A stretch of 64,000 bases of DNA from Mycobacterium sp. 852014-50255_SCH5639931 (GTDB taxonomy: Bacteria; Actinomycetota; Actinomycetes; Mycobacteriales; Mycobacteriaceae): NCBI RefSeq assembly GCF_001665605.1, contig NZ_LZSV01000001.1:1-64000 (forward strand). The letters run 5' to 3'. A program made the position numbers and the translations under genes. Position 1 is the stretch's first letter, and the number at the start of each line of letters is the position of its first letter. The notes under the pieces were generated by a model. That model was not told the DNA's origin. It was given only the letters and a program-made list of their open reading frames with translations, and searched no databases. Below are positions 52,387 through 62,642 of the stretch, in pieces.

Positions 52387-53934
52387 CTAGGCCGGCGCCG
52401 AGACGTGGGTGGCTTCGGATCGCCCCCGCAGAACGGTGGAATAGCACTCGGCCCAATGCGTTGCCTCGATTTCGTCCGCCCGCTCGATGGCCGCCGCCGC
52501 GCACAGGATCCGCCGGTCGGCGGTCTTGGCGAGGTCCGCCAGCCGCGCGGCCTCGTTGACCGCGTCGCCGATCACCGTGTACTCGTAACGGTTTTCGGCG
52601 CCGATGTTGCCGGCGAAGACACGGCCCGCCGAGACGCCGATGCCGAAATCGACCGGTAGCCGCCGCAGCTGGGTGCCCAGGGCGCGGGCGGTCGCAAGCG
52701 CGGCCGACGCCGGCTCGCTGGTCGGCAACGGCGCCCCGAAGACGGCAAGCGCGGCATCCCCGGCGAATTTGTTGATCAGCCCGTGGTGTTCGTCGACGGC
52801 ATTGACGACGATGCGGAAGAAATCGTTGAGGATTTCGGCAACCTCTTGCGGGGGGCGGCTTTCCGCCAGCTGCGTCGAGCCCACCAGGTCGATGTAGAGG
52901 ACCGCCGCCTCGACCACGTCCCCCGACAGCGATGCGCCCTCGTCGATGGCGCGCTGGGCGACGTCCGCCCCGACGTGGCGCCCGAATAGGTCGCGCAACC
53001 GGTCGCGCTCGGCCAGCCCGGCCACCATGCGATTGAAACCCGTTTGCAGACGTCCGATTTGCGAGCGCTCATAGGCTCCGACGTAGGTCCCGATGCGGCC
53101 GTGTTCGACCTCCGCCATGGCATCGACCACCTCGCCGAGCGGATCGGAAATGGACCGTGACGTCAAGATCATGGTCGGCAGCCCGAGCACTAGTGCCGCC
53201 AGGGACACCACGAGGATCGGAACATCCAGCGACGCCGACTTCTCGATCAGCCACCCGTACGAGCGAAGGACGACCAGGGTTGCGATCACCCCGATGGGGA
53301 AGGCGCTGCACAAAAACCACAGCAGGACCAGTCGCGCGTACACGCCGGGCACTGCCAGCCGCGGCTCGCAGCCCAGCGTGGCGGCGCGCATGATGGGGCG
53401 CAGGACGCGCTGCGCCAGCAGCATCGCCGTACCGGCGGCGGCGGGTCCGCCGAGCAGCACACCGAGCGCTATGGGCAGCAGCAGCTGCGCCCCGCCGCCC
53501 AGGTTCAGCAACATGAAGATTCCGCCGCTGACACCCCAGGCCCCGAACAGGATCACCGACTGGCGGCCGGGCAGCTTCATCGCGGCCTCGCGCTGCTCCT
53601 GGTTGGGTTCGGCCCCGGCCGCGTACCAGCGCAGCGTCGGGGCCGCGCTCACGATCGCGGCCGCCGCGACGCCGACGATGCCCAACAGAACGAGCACGAC
53701 CACCGCCGTGGTGTTGGCCTGCGCGAAGTCGGCATTAGCCCCGACCGACGTGTGGCCGCGCAGTGGAACCAAGATGGCGGCCGCTTCGATGACGGCCAGA
53801 AAGTAGGACAGGGCGAGGTCGCCCCCGTATTGAATCGCCAACCGCCGGGCCGACTTTCGTTGACCCGCAGACGCTCGCGGCCGGCGATTCCGAAGCCGGG
53901 CGGTCGCGCGGGCCCACAAGCTCGTGCTAAGCAC
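52387..53934 (-). CDS. Six-helix HAMP adenylate/guanylate cyclase
   Basis: About 515 aa membrane signalling enzyme. About six membrane helices in residues 30-290 (LALSYFLAVIEAAAILVPL, VLLWFLCSAFPIGVIATLVV). A HAMP linker follows (SISDPLGEVVDAMAEVEHG, about 295-345), then a class III cyclase domain. Its two metal Asp are in AVLYIDLVGSTQLAE and FAGDAALAVFG, and the end block is RYEYTVIGDAVNEAARL. The layout is that of the Rv1318c-Rv1320c group. GTG 53934 overlaps the deacetylase stop by 8 nt and is preferred to the upstream frame. From memory no cyclase sits here in M. tuberculosis. Confidence 0.88.
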   Translation of the reverse strand: MLSTSLWARATARLRNRRPRASAGQRKSARRLAIQYGGDLALSYFLAVIEAAAILVPLRGHTSVGANADFAQANTTAVVVLVLLGIVGVAAAAIVSAAPTLRWYAAGAEPNQEQREAAMKLPGRQSVILFGAWGVSGGIFMLLNLGGGAQLLLPIALGVLLGGPAAAGTAMLLAQRVLRPIMRAATLGCEPRLAVPGVYARLVLLWFLCSAFPIGVIATLVVLRSYGWLIEKSASLDVPILVVSLAALVLGLPTMILTSRSISDPLGEVVDAMAEVEHGRIGTYVGAYERSQIGRLQTGFNRMVAGLAERDRLRDLFGRHVGADVAQRAIDEGASLSGDVVEAAVLYIDLVGSTQLAESRPPQEVAEILNDFFRIVVNAVDEHHGLINKFAGDAALAVFGAPLPTSEPASAALATARALGTQLRRLPVDFGIGVSAGRVFAGNIGAENRYEYTVIGDAVNEAARLADLAKTADRRILCAAAAIERADEIEATHWAECYSTVLRGRSEATHVSAPA

Positions 53935-54802
53935 CGTTGTTCGGACCGCCCGAGTTCTGGCCCGGGATGTCGGTGATCGGGAAGTTGGGCATCGGCTTGG
54001 GCGAGGACGTGCTCGGCAGCGGCGGGATGTCACCGGGCGGGATGTCGTGGAGTTCGTTCACCGGCGGCCCGTTCTCGCGGCTGCCATAGCTGCTCCCCGG
54101 CGCCCGCGGGCCCAGCAGTTCGCTGACCGTCACCATCCGGTAGCCGTTGGCCTTGAGCACCGGGATGAACTGGTAGACCAGGTCGGCGGTGCTCGAGTAG
54201 GTGTCATGGAACAACACCACCGAACCGGGCTTGATGTACGTCATCAGCATGTACCGCGTCGCCGCCGTGTTCGAGTCGTTCGCCCAGTCGAAAGGAATGA
54301 CATCCCAGAGGATTTCGGCGAGCCCGAACCGGCCCGCCGTCTGGCGCACGGCATCGTTGGACAGCCCGCCGGCGGGGCGATACAGGTTGGGGGTCCGGCC
54401 CGTGGCGGCGGCGATCGCGTCGTTGGCCTTGGAAAACTGGGAGGCGATGTCTTCGGGAGGGATCGTCACCATGTTGGGGTGTTCCCAGGTGTGGTTGCCG
54501 ATCTCCATCCCGGCGTCGGCGACCTGCTTGGCCCCCGCGGGGTTCGCGGCCACCTTGTTGCCGATCTCGAAGAACGTGGCCTTCGCGTCGTTGTCCTTCA
54601 GGATCTGCAGCAGCCGGCCGTCGAATGGGCTGGGTCCGTCGTCGAACGTCAGCGCGACACACTTGACCACCGAGCAACTGAGGTTGTCGGCGCGCGTCAC
54701 GTGACCGGTGAGACCCCCGATCACCAGCACCGCAACCGCCGCGACGACACCGACAACGGTGCGCCAGTAGCGCCAGGCTTGGCTGTCGGGTCTTTTCGGC
54801 AC
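53927..54802 (-). CDS. Polysaccharide deacetylase (NodB domain), secreted or anchored
   Basis: 291 aa. An N-terminal membrane/signal segment (GVVAAVAVLVIGGLTGHV), then the NodB domain. Motif 1 TFDDGP (Asp54, Asp55), motif 2 NHTWEHPN (His104, His108, zinc ligands), motif 3 YRPAGGLSNDA, motif 4 WANDSNTAA and motif 5 VVLFHDTYS are all present, so it should be active. It removes acetyl groups from N-acetylated sugars of the wall; M. tuberculosis Rv1096, its counterpart, is described as a peptidoglycan deacetylase. The Pro-rich tail is probably disordered. It is coupled to the cyclase gene by an 8-nt overlap. Confidence 0.92.
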   Translation of the reverse strand: MPKRPDSQAWRYWRTVVGVVAAVAVLVIGGLTGHVTRADNLSCSVVKCVALTFDDGPSPFDGRLLQILKDNDAKATFFEIGNKVAANPAGAKQVADAGMEIGNHTWEHPNMVTIPPEDIASQFSKANDAIAAATGRTPNLYRPAGGLSNDAVRQTAGRFGLAEILWDVIPFDWANDSNTAATRYMLMTYIKPGSVVLFHDTYSSTADLVYQFIPVLKANGYRMVTVSELLGPRAPGSSYGSRENGPPVNELHDIPPGDIPPLPSTSSPKPMPNFPITDIPGQNSGGPNNGA

Positions 54803-54843
54803 CGTCGAAGTTTATCGAACGCGTGGCCAGGCGAAATCCGCCG

Positions 54844-56145
54844 TCACTGCGGTCCGGCGATCTCCTCGAGCATCTCGGTGACCAGCGCGGCAATCGGCGA
54901 CCGCTCGCTGCGCAACAGCGTGATGTGGGCGAACAGCGGGTGGCCTTTGAGCTTCTCGATCACCGCGGCGACCCCGTCGTGCCGGCCGACCCGCAGGTTG
55001 TCACGCTGTGCGATGTCGTGCGTCAGCACCACCCGCGACCCGGCTCCCAGCCTGGACAGCACCGTCAGCAAGACGTTGCGTTCCAGCGACTGGGCCTCGT
55101 CGACGATCACGAACGAGTCGTGCAGCGACCGGCCACGGATGTGGGTCAGCGGCAGCACCTCGAGCATGCCCCGGGAGAGCACCTCTTCGAGCACGGCCGG
55201 GCTGGCCAGTCCCTCGAGCGTGTCGAAGACCGCCTGCGCCCAGGGGCCCATCTTCTCGCTCTCGCTGCCGGGCAGGTAGCCCAGCTCCTGGCCGCCCACG
55301 GCGTACAGCGGCCGGAAGACCACCACCTTGCGCTGGGTCCGCCGTTCCAGCACGGCCTCCAGGCCCGCGCACAACGCCAGCGCCGACTTGCCGGTGCCGG
55401 CCTTGCCGCCCAGCGACACGATGCCCACCGACTCGTCGAGCAGCAGGTCGAGCGCCACCCGCTGTTCGGCGGACCGGCCGCGCAGGCCGAATGCCTCGCG
55501 GTCGCCGCGAACCAGCTGCACGCGTTTGTCCGCATTGACCCGGCCCAGCGCGTGCGAGCTGCCGCCGAGCAGCCGAATGCCGGTGTGGCAGGGCAGGTCT
55601 CGCGCTTCGGTCAGGTCGATCTCACCTTCGGCGAACAACGCGTCGATGTCCTCGGTGGCGGTCTCGATCTCACGCATCCCCGACCATCCGGAGGCCACCA
55701 CGTCTTGCGCGTGATACTCGTCGGCGGCCAGCCCGACCGCGGCGGCCTTGACGCGAAGCGGAATGTCCTTGCTGACCAACGTCACTCGCTTGCCTTCGGC
55801 GGCGAGGTTGGCGGCGCAGCTCAAAATACGGCAGTCGTTGTTGTCGCTGCGGAAACCGGCGGGCAGCACCGCGGGGTCGGTGTGGTTGAGCTCGACGTGA
55901 AGCGTACCGCCTTGTGCCCCAACGGGAATGGGCTGATCGAGCCGGCCGTGCAGGAGCCGGAGATCGTCGAACAGGCGCAACGCCTGACGGGCGAACCACC
56001 CCAACTCGTGGTGATGCCGTTTGGCCTCCAGTTCGCTGATCACCACCAGCGGAACCACCACCTCGTGCTCGGCGAACCGGCTGCACGCCCAGGGGTCGGA
56101 CAGCAGCACGGAGGTGTCGATCACGTAGGTCCGGATTTCGGTCAC
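54844..56145 (-). CDS. phoH2: PhoH2: PIN endoribonuclease fused to PhoH helicase
   Basis: 433 aa. The N-terminal PIN domain (residues 1-150) has acidic metal ligands, Asp10 in [21 protein letters not shown] and NDCRILSCA. The C-terminal PhoH ATPase has Walker [14 protein letters not shown] (about residue 247) and Walker [12 protein letters not shown]. Family knowledge: mycobacterial PhoH2 is a sequence-specific RNA helicase and RNase acting as a toxin, paired with a short upstream gene phoAT. GTG start at 56145; a small open frame ends inside this start codon, fitting that arrangement. Equivalent to Rv1095. Confidence 0.93.
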   Translation of the reverse strand: MTEIRTYVIDTSVLLSDPWACSRFAEHEVVVPLVVISELEAKRHHHELGWFARQALRLFDDLRLLHGRLDQPIPVGAQGGTLHVELNHTDPAVLPAGFRSDNNDCRILSCAANLAAEGKRVTLVSKDIPLRVKAAAVGLAADEYHAQDVVASGWSGMREIETATEDIDALFAEGEIDLTEARDLPCHTGIRLLGGSSHALGRVNADKRVQLVRGDREAFGLRGRSAEQRVALDLLLDESVGIVSLGGKAGTGKSALALCAGLEAVLERRTQRKVVVFRPLYAVGGQELGYLPGSESEKMGPWAQAVFDTLEGLASPAVLEEVLSRGMLEVLPLTHIRGRSLHDSFVIVDEAQSLERNVLLTVLSRLGAGSRVVLTHDIAQRDNLRVGRHDGVAAVIEKLKGHPLFAHITLLRSERSPIAALVTEMLEEIAGPQ

Positions 56146-56285
56146 GTAGCGCTCCTCGAGCGGGATGAGCCCGCGCGGACCCGCACAGGCATGTCGGCGG
56201 GAACTGCGACACCAGGACCGGGGCCGGTCCTTCCGTTGTGGTGACGGGAGGTGCCGCCCTGGCAGCTGAGCATGACGCTGACCAT
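56142..56285 (-). CDS. Candidate PhoAT antitoxin-like small ORF
   Basis: Small basic peptide frame whose TGA overlaps the phoH2 GTG by 4 nt (GTGA). From the ATG at 56285 it encodes 47 aa ([20 protein letters not shown] region), rich in Arg, Ser and Gly; the frame is open to 56411, so a longer form is possible. No domain can be recognised. The call rests on position: PhoH2 is known to be preceded by the small antitoxin gene phoAT. No strong ribosome site is seen. Confidence 0.4.
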   Translation of the reverse strand: MVSVMLSCQGGTSRHHNGRTGPGPGVAVPADMPVRVRAGSSRSRSAT

Positions 56286-56362
56286 CGAGATCGACGCTAC
56301 TCTCGTCGCCGCTTTGCAGCAGCGCAGGCGCGCCGACGACGGGCGCCGCGCGCGAAGATCGG

Positions 56363-57190
56363 CTAGGCGATGACGAACTGCTTGAGGGCGGGCTCGTCGG
56401 CCACGCCCCATGCGGTGATGCGATCCGAGATCGCCTGCCGCAGCTGCTGTTGGTCGAAGATGCCCGCGTCTGCGACGTTGCGCAGCTTGTCCCGATAGGA
56501 GTCGATGTCGGCGCCGGGCACCTGCAGATCAGCCGCTCGGGCCGCGATGGCCGCGATCGTCTCGTCGCGGGTGTACTCGAGGCAGTGCTCGACCAGGTTG
56601 GAGAAGAAGAGTTCGTGCCGGCGCTCGTCGCGCGCGATCCGGTCGACGAGCCCGGCCAGGATGGGCTCCTCGAGCTTGGCCGCGAGGTTCTCGCAGAAGA
56701 CGGCGTGGGTGCGCTCGGTGAGCGCCATGTATGCCAGGGTCTCCACCTGCGAGTAGGTGTCGGCGCGGTAGCCCTTCATGACGTACTGGACCCGCGCCTC
56801 CTCGTTGGCGGTCGGGTCGACCTCGCGGGTGACCACCAGGTACTCGCGCAGCGCGATGGCGTGCAGGTGCTCCTCCGCGGTCCACCGGCCCAGCCAGCGG
56901 CCCCACCAGTCTTCGAGGATGAAGTGCTCGACCAGCTCGCGGTGGTGGCCGGCCAGGTTGTCCTTGAGCAGCAGCAGGATCTCGCAGGCGTCCGTGAACT
57001 CCCGGGGCAGCGTCGCCTGGGACGGGTCCCAGTCACGTCCGCCGAGGAACGCGAAGTTCTCGCCCCGGTCGAACGGCACGTAGTCGTGAGCGAACCAGAT
57101 TTCCTCGGTGTTCAGGTGCCGATCCATGTTGGCTTCGCACACCGGCTCGAGTTCCAGGGTCAGCGCGTTAGCGACAGGTTTCTGTGCCAT
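56363..57190 (-). CDS. desA2: Acyl-ACP desaturase family protein DesA2
   Basis: 275 aa, identical in length to M. tuberculosis DesA2 (Rv1094). Soluble di-iron fold of plant stearoyl-ACP desaturases, needed for mycolic acid production in mycobacteria. Iron-ligand motifs: [17 protein letters not shown] (ExxH) and [15 protein letters not shown] (ExxH), with [20 protein letters not shown] between. The first carboxylate helix contains [20 protein letters not shown]. The start at 57190 ([16 protein letters not shown]) is chosen over 57214 by fit to the family. Confidence 0.94.
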   Translation of the reverse strand: MAQKPVANALTLELEPVCEANMDRHLNTEEIWFAHDYVPFDRGENFAFLGGRDWDPSQATLPREFTDACEILLLLKDNLAGHHRELVEHFILEDWWGRWLGRWTAEEHLHAIALREYLVVTREVDPTANEEARVQYVMKGYRADTYSQVETLAYMALTERTHAVFCENLAAKLEEPILAGLVDRIARDERRHELFFSNLVEHCLEYTRDETIAAIAARAADLQVPGADIDSYRDKLRNVADAGIFDQQQLRQAISDRITAWGVADEPALKQFVIA

Positions 57191-57276
57191 GCGGTTACTG
57201 TAACTCGCGTACACAGGTTCGTGAAATCACCCGGCCCGTGTCGCGGCAACTGGTGACTTTGGTCCTTTCGCCGGGC

Positions 57277-58557
57277 CTAGCGGTCGACCAGCGTCCACTC
57301 CTCGAGACCCTCGTACAGCGGGAAATCCCTGGCCAGGCGTGTTACCCGCTGCCGCAGCGCGGACAGGTCCGCCCCGCTGCCCGCCGCCAGCGCGGTGGCG
57401 ATGACGTCGGCAACCTCGGTGAACTCCGCGTCCCCGAAGCCGCGGGTCGCCAGCGCGGGCGTGCCCACCCGCAGGCCGGATGTCACCATCGGCGGGCGCG
57501 GGTCGTTGGGGACCGCGTTGCGGTTGACCGTGATTCCGATCTCGTGGAGCAGGTCCTCGGCGGCCTGGCCGTCCAGCGGTGAATTGCGCAGGTCCACCAG
57601 CACCAGGTGGACGTCGGTGCCGCCGCTGACCACCGACACACCCGCTTTGGTGACGTCGGGGGCCGTCAACCGGTCGGCGATGATGCGGGCACCGGACAGG
57701 GTGCGCTGCTGCCGGTCGGCGAACTCGGGGGTGCCGGCGATCTTGAGCGCGACGGCCTTGCCGGCGATGACGTGCATCAGGGGTCCGCCCTGCTGGCCGG
57801 GGAACACCGCGGAGTTGACGGACTTGGCGTACTCCTGCTTGCCCAGGATCAGGCCGGAACGCGGGCCGCCGAGCGTCTTGTGCACGGTCGTGGACACCAC
57901 GTCCGCGTGCGGCACCGGCGACGGGTGCAATCCCACGGCGACCAGGCCCGCGAAGTGCGCCATGTCCACCCACAGCTTGGCGTCGACCTCGTCGGCGATC
58001 GAGCGGAACGCCGCGAAGTCCAGAATCCGCGGGTAGGCCGACCAGCCGGCAATGATGACCTTGGGGCGGAACTCGAGGGCCTTGGCCCGCACCGCATCCA
58101 TGTCCACCAGGTGCGTCGTGGGATCCACACCGTAGAAGCCGGTTTCGTAGAGCTTGCCGGAGAAGTTGAGCTTCATCCCGTGCGTCAGGTGCCCGCCGTT
58201 GGCGAGGTCGAGGCCCAGCAGCCGCTCCCCCGGCGTCATCAGCGCCTGCAGCACGGCGGCGTTGGCCTGCGCACCCGAATGCGGCTGCACATTGGCGAAG
58301 TCTGCGCCGAAGAGCGCCTTCGCCCGGTCGCGGGCGATGTTCTCCACGACGTCGACGTACTCGCAGCCGCCGTAGTAGCGCCGGCCGGGCAGACCCTCGG
58401 CGTACTTGTTCGTCAGGACGCTGCCCTGGGCCTGCAGCACCGCGCGCGGCACGAAGTTCTCCGAGGCGATCATCTCCAGGGTGTCGCGCTGACGGCCCAG
58501 CTCTTTGCCGAGCAGCTCGGCGATGTCGGGGTCGACCTCGGCGAGTGCGGCGGACAT
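57277..58557 (-). CDS. glyA: Serine hydroxymethyltransferase
   Basis: PLP enzyme interconverting serine and glycine while loading tetrahydrofolate with one-carbon units. 426 aa from [20 protein letters not shown]. Signatures: [40 protein letters not shown], the PLP-lysine block [15 protein letters not shown] (Lys near residue 230) and [19 protein letters not shown]. An in-frame GTG at 58596 would add 13 residues; the shorter form matches glyA1 (Rv1093) in length. Divergent from coaA. With metE it anchors one-carbon metabolism in the window. Confidence 0.97.
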   Translation of the reverse strand: MSAALAEVDPDIAELLGKELGRQRDTLEMIASENFVPRAVLQAQGSVLTNKYAEGLPGRRYYGGCEYVDVVENIARDRAKALFGADFANVQPHSGAQANAAVLQALMTPGERLLGLDLANGGHLTHGMKLNFSGKLYETGFYGVDPTTHLVDMDAVRAKALEFRPKVIIAGWSAYPRILDFAAFRSIADEVDAKLWVDMAHFAGLVAVGLHPSPVPHADVVSTTVHKTLGGPRSGLILGKQEYAKSVNSAVFPGQQGGPLMHVIAGKAVALKIAGTPEFADRQQRTLSGARIIADRLTAPDVTKAGVSVVSGGTDVHLVLVDLRNSPLDGQAAEDLLHEIGITVNRNAVPNDPRPPMVTSGLRVGTPALATRGFGDAEFTEVADVIATALAAGSGADLSALRQRVTRLARDFPLYEGLEEWTLVDR

Positions 58558-58559
58558 GA

Positions 58560-59609
<1,050 letters not shown>

Positions 59610-59636
59610 ACGGCGTCCAGGCAGCCGGTGTGACGG

Positions 59637-60062
59637 TTACGCCGTCTCGAGACGGCGCACGCCCCAGTACTGCAGTCCGGCGAACGCCGCGGTGTACACG
59701 CCACCCGCCAGGGTGGCGGCGATGCCCGTCGCGGGCAACGGCAGCGCTTCGGCGGCCACGATCGCGCCCAGGGTGAACACGACGTTGGCCACGACGACGC
59801 CGATTCCGACGCGGCGCAGGTTCGACGCCGCCGCGAGGCTGAAGACAACCAAGCCGCCGAGCACGAAGAAGGCGCCGAGGCTGTACTCCTGCAGCGACGT
59901 CAGGCCCGTCAGCGACGAAAGCGGGTCGGCGAGAAAAGCGATCGCCAAACCGCACAGGCCCGTCAGCGTGGCGTCGGCGCGCATGGCGAAACGCAGCAGT
60001 GAGTCGGTCGAGTCGTAGAGGGGGCGGGTTGCCAGACCTGGCGCGCCAGATGCATACATCAT
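59637..60062 (-). CDS. Four-helix membrane protein, unknown function
   Basis: 141 aa. After a 30-residue N-terminus come about four membrane helices (DATLTGLCGLAIAFLAD, GAFFVLGGLVVFSLAAA, GIGVVVANVVFTLGAIVAAE, AATLAGGVYTAAFAGLQYWG). It ends in a short basic/acidic tail. GAGGAG lies 9 nt before the ATG pair at 60062. Family not recognised with certainty; small integral membrane proteins of this shape occur across actinobacteria. Convergent with coaA, sharing a palindrome at their 3' ends. Confidence 0.75.
   Translation of the reverse strand: MMYASGAPGLATRPLYDSTDSLLRFAMRADATLTGLCGLAIAFLADPLSSLTGLTSLQEYSLGAFFVLGGLVVFSLAAASNLRRVGIGVVVANVVFTLGAIVAAEALPLPATGIAATLAGGVYTAAFAGLQYWGVRRLETA
59640..59657. 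terminator. 18-nt perfect palindrome between convergent genes
   Basis: CGCCGTCTCGAGACGGCG is its own reverse complement and lies at the last codons of the small membrane protein gene, 31 bp beyond the coaA stop. As RNA a loop-less 9-bp stem is unlikely to be ideal, so the role as terminator is uncertain. Confidence 0.3.
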
Positions 60063-60293
60063 GTGATTACTCCTCGCGATGGCGGATTGGGTCGAACTTC
60101 AGCGTGCCGCCGGCGCACTGCCATATCGACTCGTGGCACTGCCAACTACTGCCACGGATAAAAAGACGAGTGGGTTCGGCGGGCTATTCCCATTTGCGCG
60201 CAAGAATCGAAATCGTTATTCGACAACCGCCAGTCTGGCGTTCAACAGCCCCAGCAGTCACAGCAGTCATGGGGCACAACCGTCGTTCCCGGA

Positions 60294-61664
60294 TCAGTCG
60301 CTAGCCACTGGCACCCGCCCGCGCAGGTCGGCGGCGATCAGCCGGGCGGCGGCGTTCTGCCAGTTGTGCAGCGAGCGCTGCGGAACCTCGGTGACCAACC
60401 ACTGCCAGGCCTGACGAGCGGTGGGATCCAGTCCCGCGGCGGTGGCGTTCTGCGCGTACGCACGCACGCCGACGACGTAGGGGAAATACAGCGAGTTGTA
60501 GTGGCGCCACTGCTCGGTGGTCCCGAAATCGCCGGCGTCACGCGGCTTGAGCCGCCCGATCGCGTCCGCGAGAACCGCCTTGAGTTCGTTGGCCCGCTCC
60601 AGCGGATGGTCGGGCGCGCCCCGGGCGGCGAGCCGCTCATCGATGACGGGCAGTGCGGTCAACGGGCTGGCGACCAGCTTGCTCAGGTCGCCGTAATGGC
60701 CCAGGGCACGACGCGTGAGCCTGGCGAACGTGACGTCGTCGACGTGGCGGAGCGGATCCACCGACCGCAACGGCAGCGCCGCGCCGGTATTCCGCAGCGC
60801 CGCCCGATCCTCCCGCAGCGCGGGCGATTTCGAGAATGCCAGCCGATCGAGAACCCCGGCCAACGGATCTGCCAGCACCTGCACGGCGATCGCGACCGCC
60901 AGGCTGGTGAACAGCAGCACAGTGAGCGCGGTCTGCGCGGCGCGGTCGTGGCGGATCAGCGCCAGGCCGATCAGCGCCTGGCCGCCGAACAACACCGCCA
61001 CCGCCACCGAGCCGGCAAACGAGCGGAGCATGTCGGCGCGCAACGCCTGGCCCTCGTCGAATGCGTCCCACAGCGCGACGGCGAGCCCGAGCGAGAGGAC
61101 GTCGAGACTCGTCGACGCCAGCGCCACCCAGCTTGGCACCAGGCCGAGCGGAATGATCAGGATGGCGTTGCCGAGCGCGAAGAACAGCGTCGCGACGACG
61201 GCGAGCCCGACTGCCGACCGCGGCCGACGCGCCTGCCGCAACGCGACTGCCATCGCGGCGAAGGTGGATACCGAGATCACCGCGAACATCACCCAGTGGC
61301 CCGTCCGGAGTGGTCCCTCGACACTGCCGGCCAGCATCGCCCCGAACAGGGTCAGCGCGGCGACCCCGGCCACCAGCAACAACTCGCGCGTGCGCGGTCT
61401 CGAGCCGTCGCTGGGCCGGGCCAGCTCGACGAGCACCGCGAACCACGCCACGCCGGGGATGGTCACCAGGTAGATCTCAACGCGGCTGAGCACGTGCGCG
61501 TACCCGGGGCTGGCGGTGCGCACCGCGTCCAGCGCGACCACCAGCGCGAAACCGCACAAGCCGATCGCCGCCAACACGAGCACCGGCTTCCGCGGATCGC
61601 GAGCGAGCAGGTACAGCCCGAGCCACCCGCTCAGCGTGAAAACCACCGCCGACAGCGCAGCCAT
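60294..61664 (-). CDS. Multipass membrane protein with cytosolic C-terminal domain
   Basis: 456 aa. Residues 1-290 hold about eight membrane helices (ALSAVVFTLSGWLGLYLLA, LLLVAGVAALTLFGAMLAG, AVLFGGQALIGLALIRHD, LLFTSLAVAIAVQVLADPLA). The order of helices is reminiscent of 7TM sensor domains of histidine kinases. Residues 300-456 form a soluble region (RALGHYGDLSKLVASPLTAL, TEQWRHYNSLYFPYVVGVRA, LHNWQNAAARLIAADLRGR) without kinase or cyclase motifs, which looks helical and may bind DNA or protein. Family not named. The start MAALSAVVF is at 61664. No counterpart was remembered next to uppS in M. tuberculosis. Confidence 0.72.
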   Translation of the reverse strand: MAALSAVVFTLSGWLGLYLLARDPRKPVLVLAAIGLCGFALVVALDAVRTASPGYAHVLSRVEIYLVTIPGVAWFAVLVELARPSDGSRPRTRELLLVAGVAALTLFGAMLAGSVEGPLRTGHWVMFAVISVSTFAAMAVALRQARRPRSAVGLAVVATLFFALGNAILIIPLGLVPSWVALASTSLDVLSLGLAVALWDAFDEGQALRADMLRSFAGSVAVAVLFGGQALIGLALIRHDRAAQTALTVLLFTSLAVAIAVQVLADPLAGVLDRLAFSKSPALREDRAALRNTGAALPLRSVDPLRHVDDVTFARLTRRALGHYGDLSKLVASPLTALPVIDERLAARGAPDHPLERANELKAVLADAIGRLKPRDAGDFGTTEQWRHYNSLYFPYVVGVRAYAQNATAAGLDPTARQAWQWLVTEVPQRSLHNWQNAAARLIAADLRGRVPVASD

Positions 61665-61702
61665 GCACCCAGTTTGGCACGGGCCTGATGCGTGCCGACC
61701 CG

Positions 61703-62491
61703 CTACTTGCCGTACCTGCGGTGCCGCTGACTGTAGTCACGCAGCGCACGCAGGAAATCGACCCGGCGGAACGCGGGCCAGTGCGCCTCCGTGAACCACA
61801 TCTCCGAATACGCGCTCTGCCACAGCAGGAACCCGGACAGGCGTTGCTCCCCCGACGTGCGGATCACCAGGTCGGGATCGGGTTGCCCGGAGGTGTAGAG
61901 GTTTTCGGAAATGCCGTCGACGCTGACCGCGTCGATGAGCTCCTCGGCGGACGCACCGTTGGCGAGTTCCTTGCTCAGCAATGCCCGCACCGCGTCGACG
62001 ATCTCGCGCCGGCCGCCGTAACCGACCGCGACGTTGACGTGGAACGTCGCCGCGACGGGTGTGGATTCCACCGCGTCGCGCACCCGCCGGGCCGGTTCCT
62101 CGCCGAGCAACTCCAGATCGCCGACCGTGCGCACGCTCCAACGATTGGCCGGTGCGCAGATCTCCTCGACGACGTCGGTGATGATTTCGATGAGCCCCGC
62201 CAGCTCGTCGGGGTCGCGTTGGAGGTTTTCCGTGGACAGCAGGTAGACCGTGGTCATCTCGATGCCGGCTTCCTGGCACCAGCGCAGCATCTCGGCGATC
62301 TTCGCCGCACCCATGCGGTAGCCGTAGCTGACGTCGGTATAGCCGGCGTCGCGGGCCCATCGCCGGTTGCCGTCGCACAGGACCGCGATGTGACGGGGCA
62401 GGTGTGATTTGGAGGAGGCCAGACCCTGCCGCAGCCGCAACTCGTAGACGCGATACAGCGGGTCTTTGAGGCGCGGCGGGATAATTTCCAC
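61703..62491 (-). CDS. uppS: Short-chain Z-isoprenyl diphosphate synthase (Z,E-FPP synthase)
   Basis: 262 aa cis-prenyltransferase. Adds one IPP in cis to geranyl diphosphate, making the starter for decaprenyl phosphate, the carrier used in wall arabinan and peptidoglycan synthesis. Catalytic Asp40 in HIAVLCDGNRRWARDAG. Further motifs are LLSTENLQRDPDEL, NVAVGYGGRREIVDAV and DLVIRTSGEQRLSGFLLWQS, with SEMWFTEAHWPAFRRVDFL at the end. The length and neighbours fit M. tuberculosis Rv1086, the short-chain member, and not the decaprenyl synthase. Divergent from the hemolysin III gene. Confidence 0.93.
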   Translation of the reverse strand: MEIIPPRLKDPLYRVYELRLRQGLASSKSHLPRHIAVLCDGNRRWARDAGYTDVSYGYRMGAAKIAEMLRWCQEAGIEMTTVYLLSTENLQRDPDELAGLIEIITDVVEEICAPANRWSVRTVGDLELLGEEPARRVRDAVESTPVAATFHVNVAVGYGGRREIVDAVRALLSKELANGASAEELIDAVSVDGISENLYTSGQPDPDLVIRTSGEQRLSGFLLWQSAYSEMWFTEAHWPAFRRVDFLRALRDYSQRHRRYGK

Positions 62492-62642
62492 GGAGATTCA
62501 GCCTACTGTGAGCTGCGCCAAATCTCCCCCTGCTATTCGGCGATGTCACCGCGCGGAGAGACCATGCCGTTACCGACGCCGACTATGTTGGTGATGACAG
62601 CCACTGGCAATCCCCGATCTGTAAGACGAGGGCACAGGAGAC

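Noticed and set aside
56272..56373. 33-codon frame with a ribbon-helix-helix-like start on the plus strand
   Set aside because: Not listed as a gene: the nearest GGGAGG is more than 20 nt from the ATG, and the second half is a run of Arg/Asp codons. Mentioned in the findings as worth a check.
60079..60414. 111-codon plus-strand frame in the gap before the sensor-like membrane protein
   Set aside because: Its second half is antisense to a supported gene, and the first half has no ribosome site or family signal. The gap itself (60063-60293) shows nothing else.
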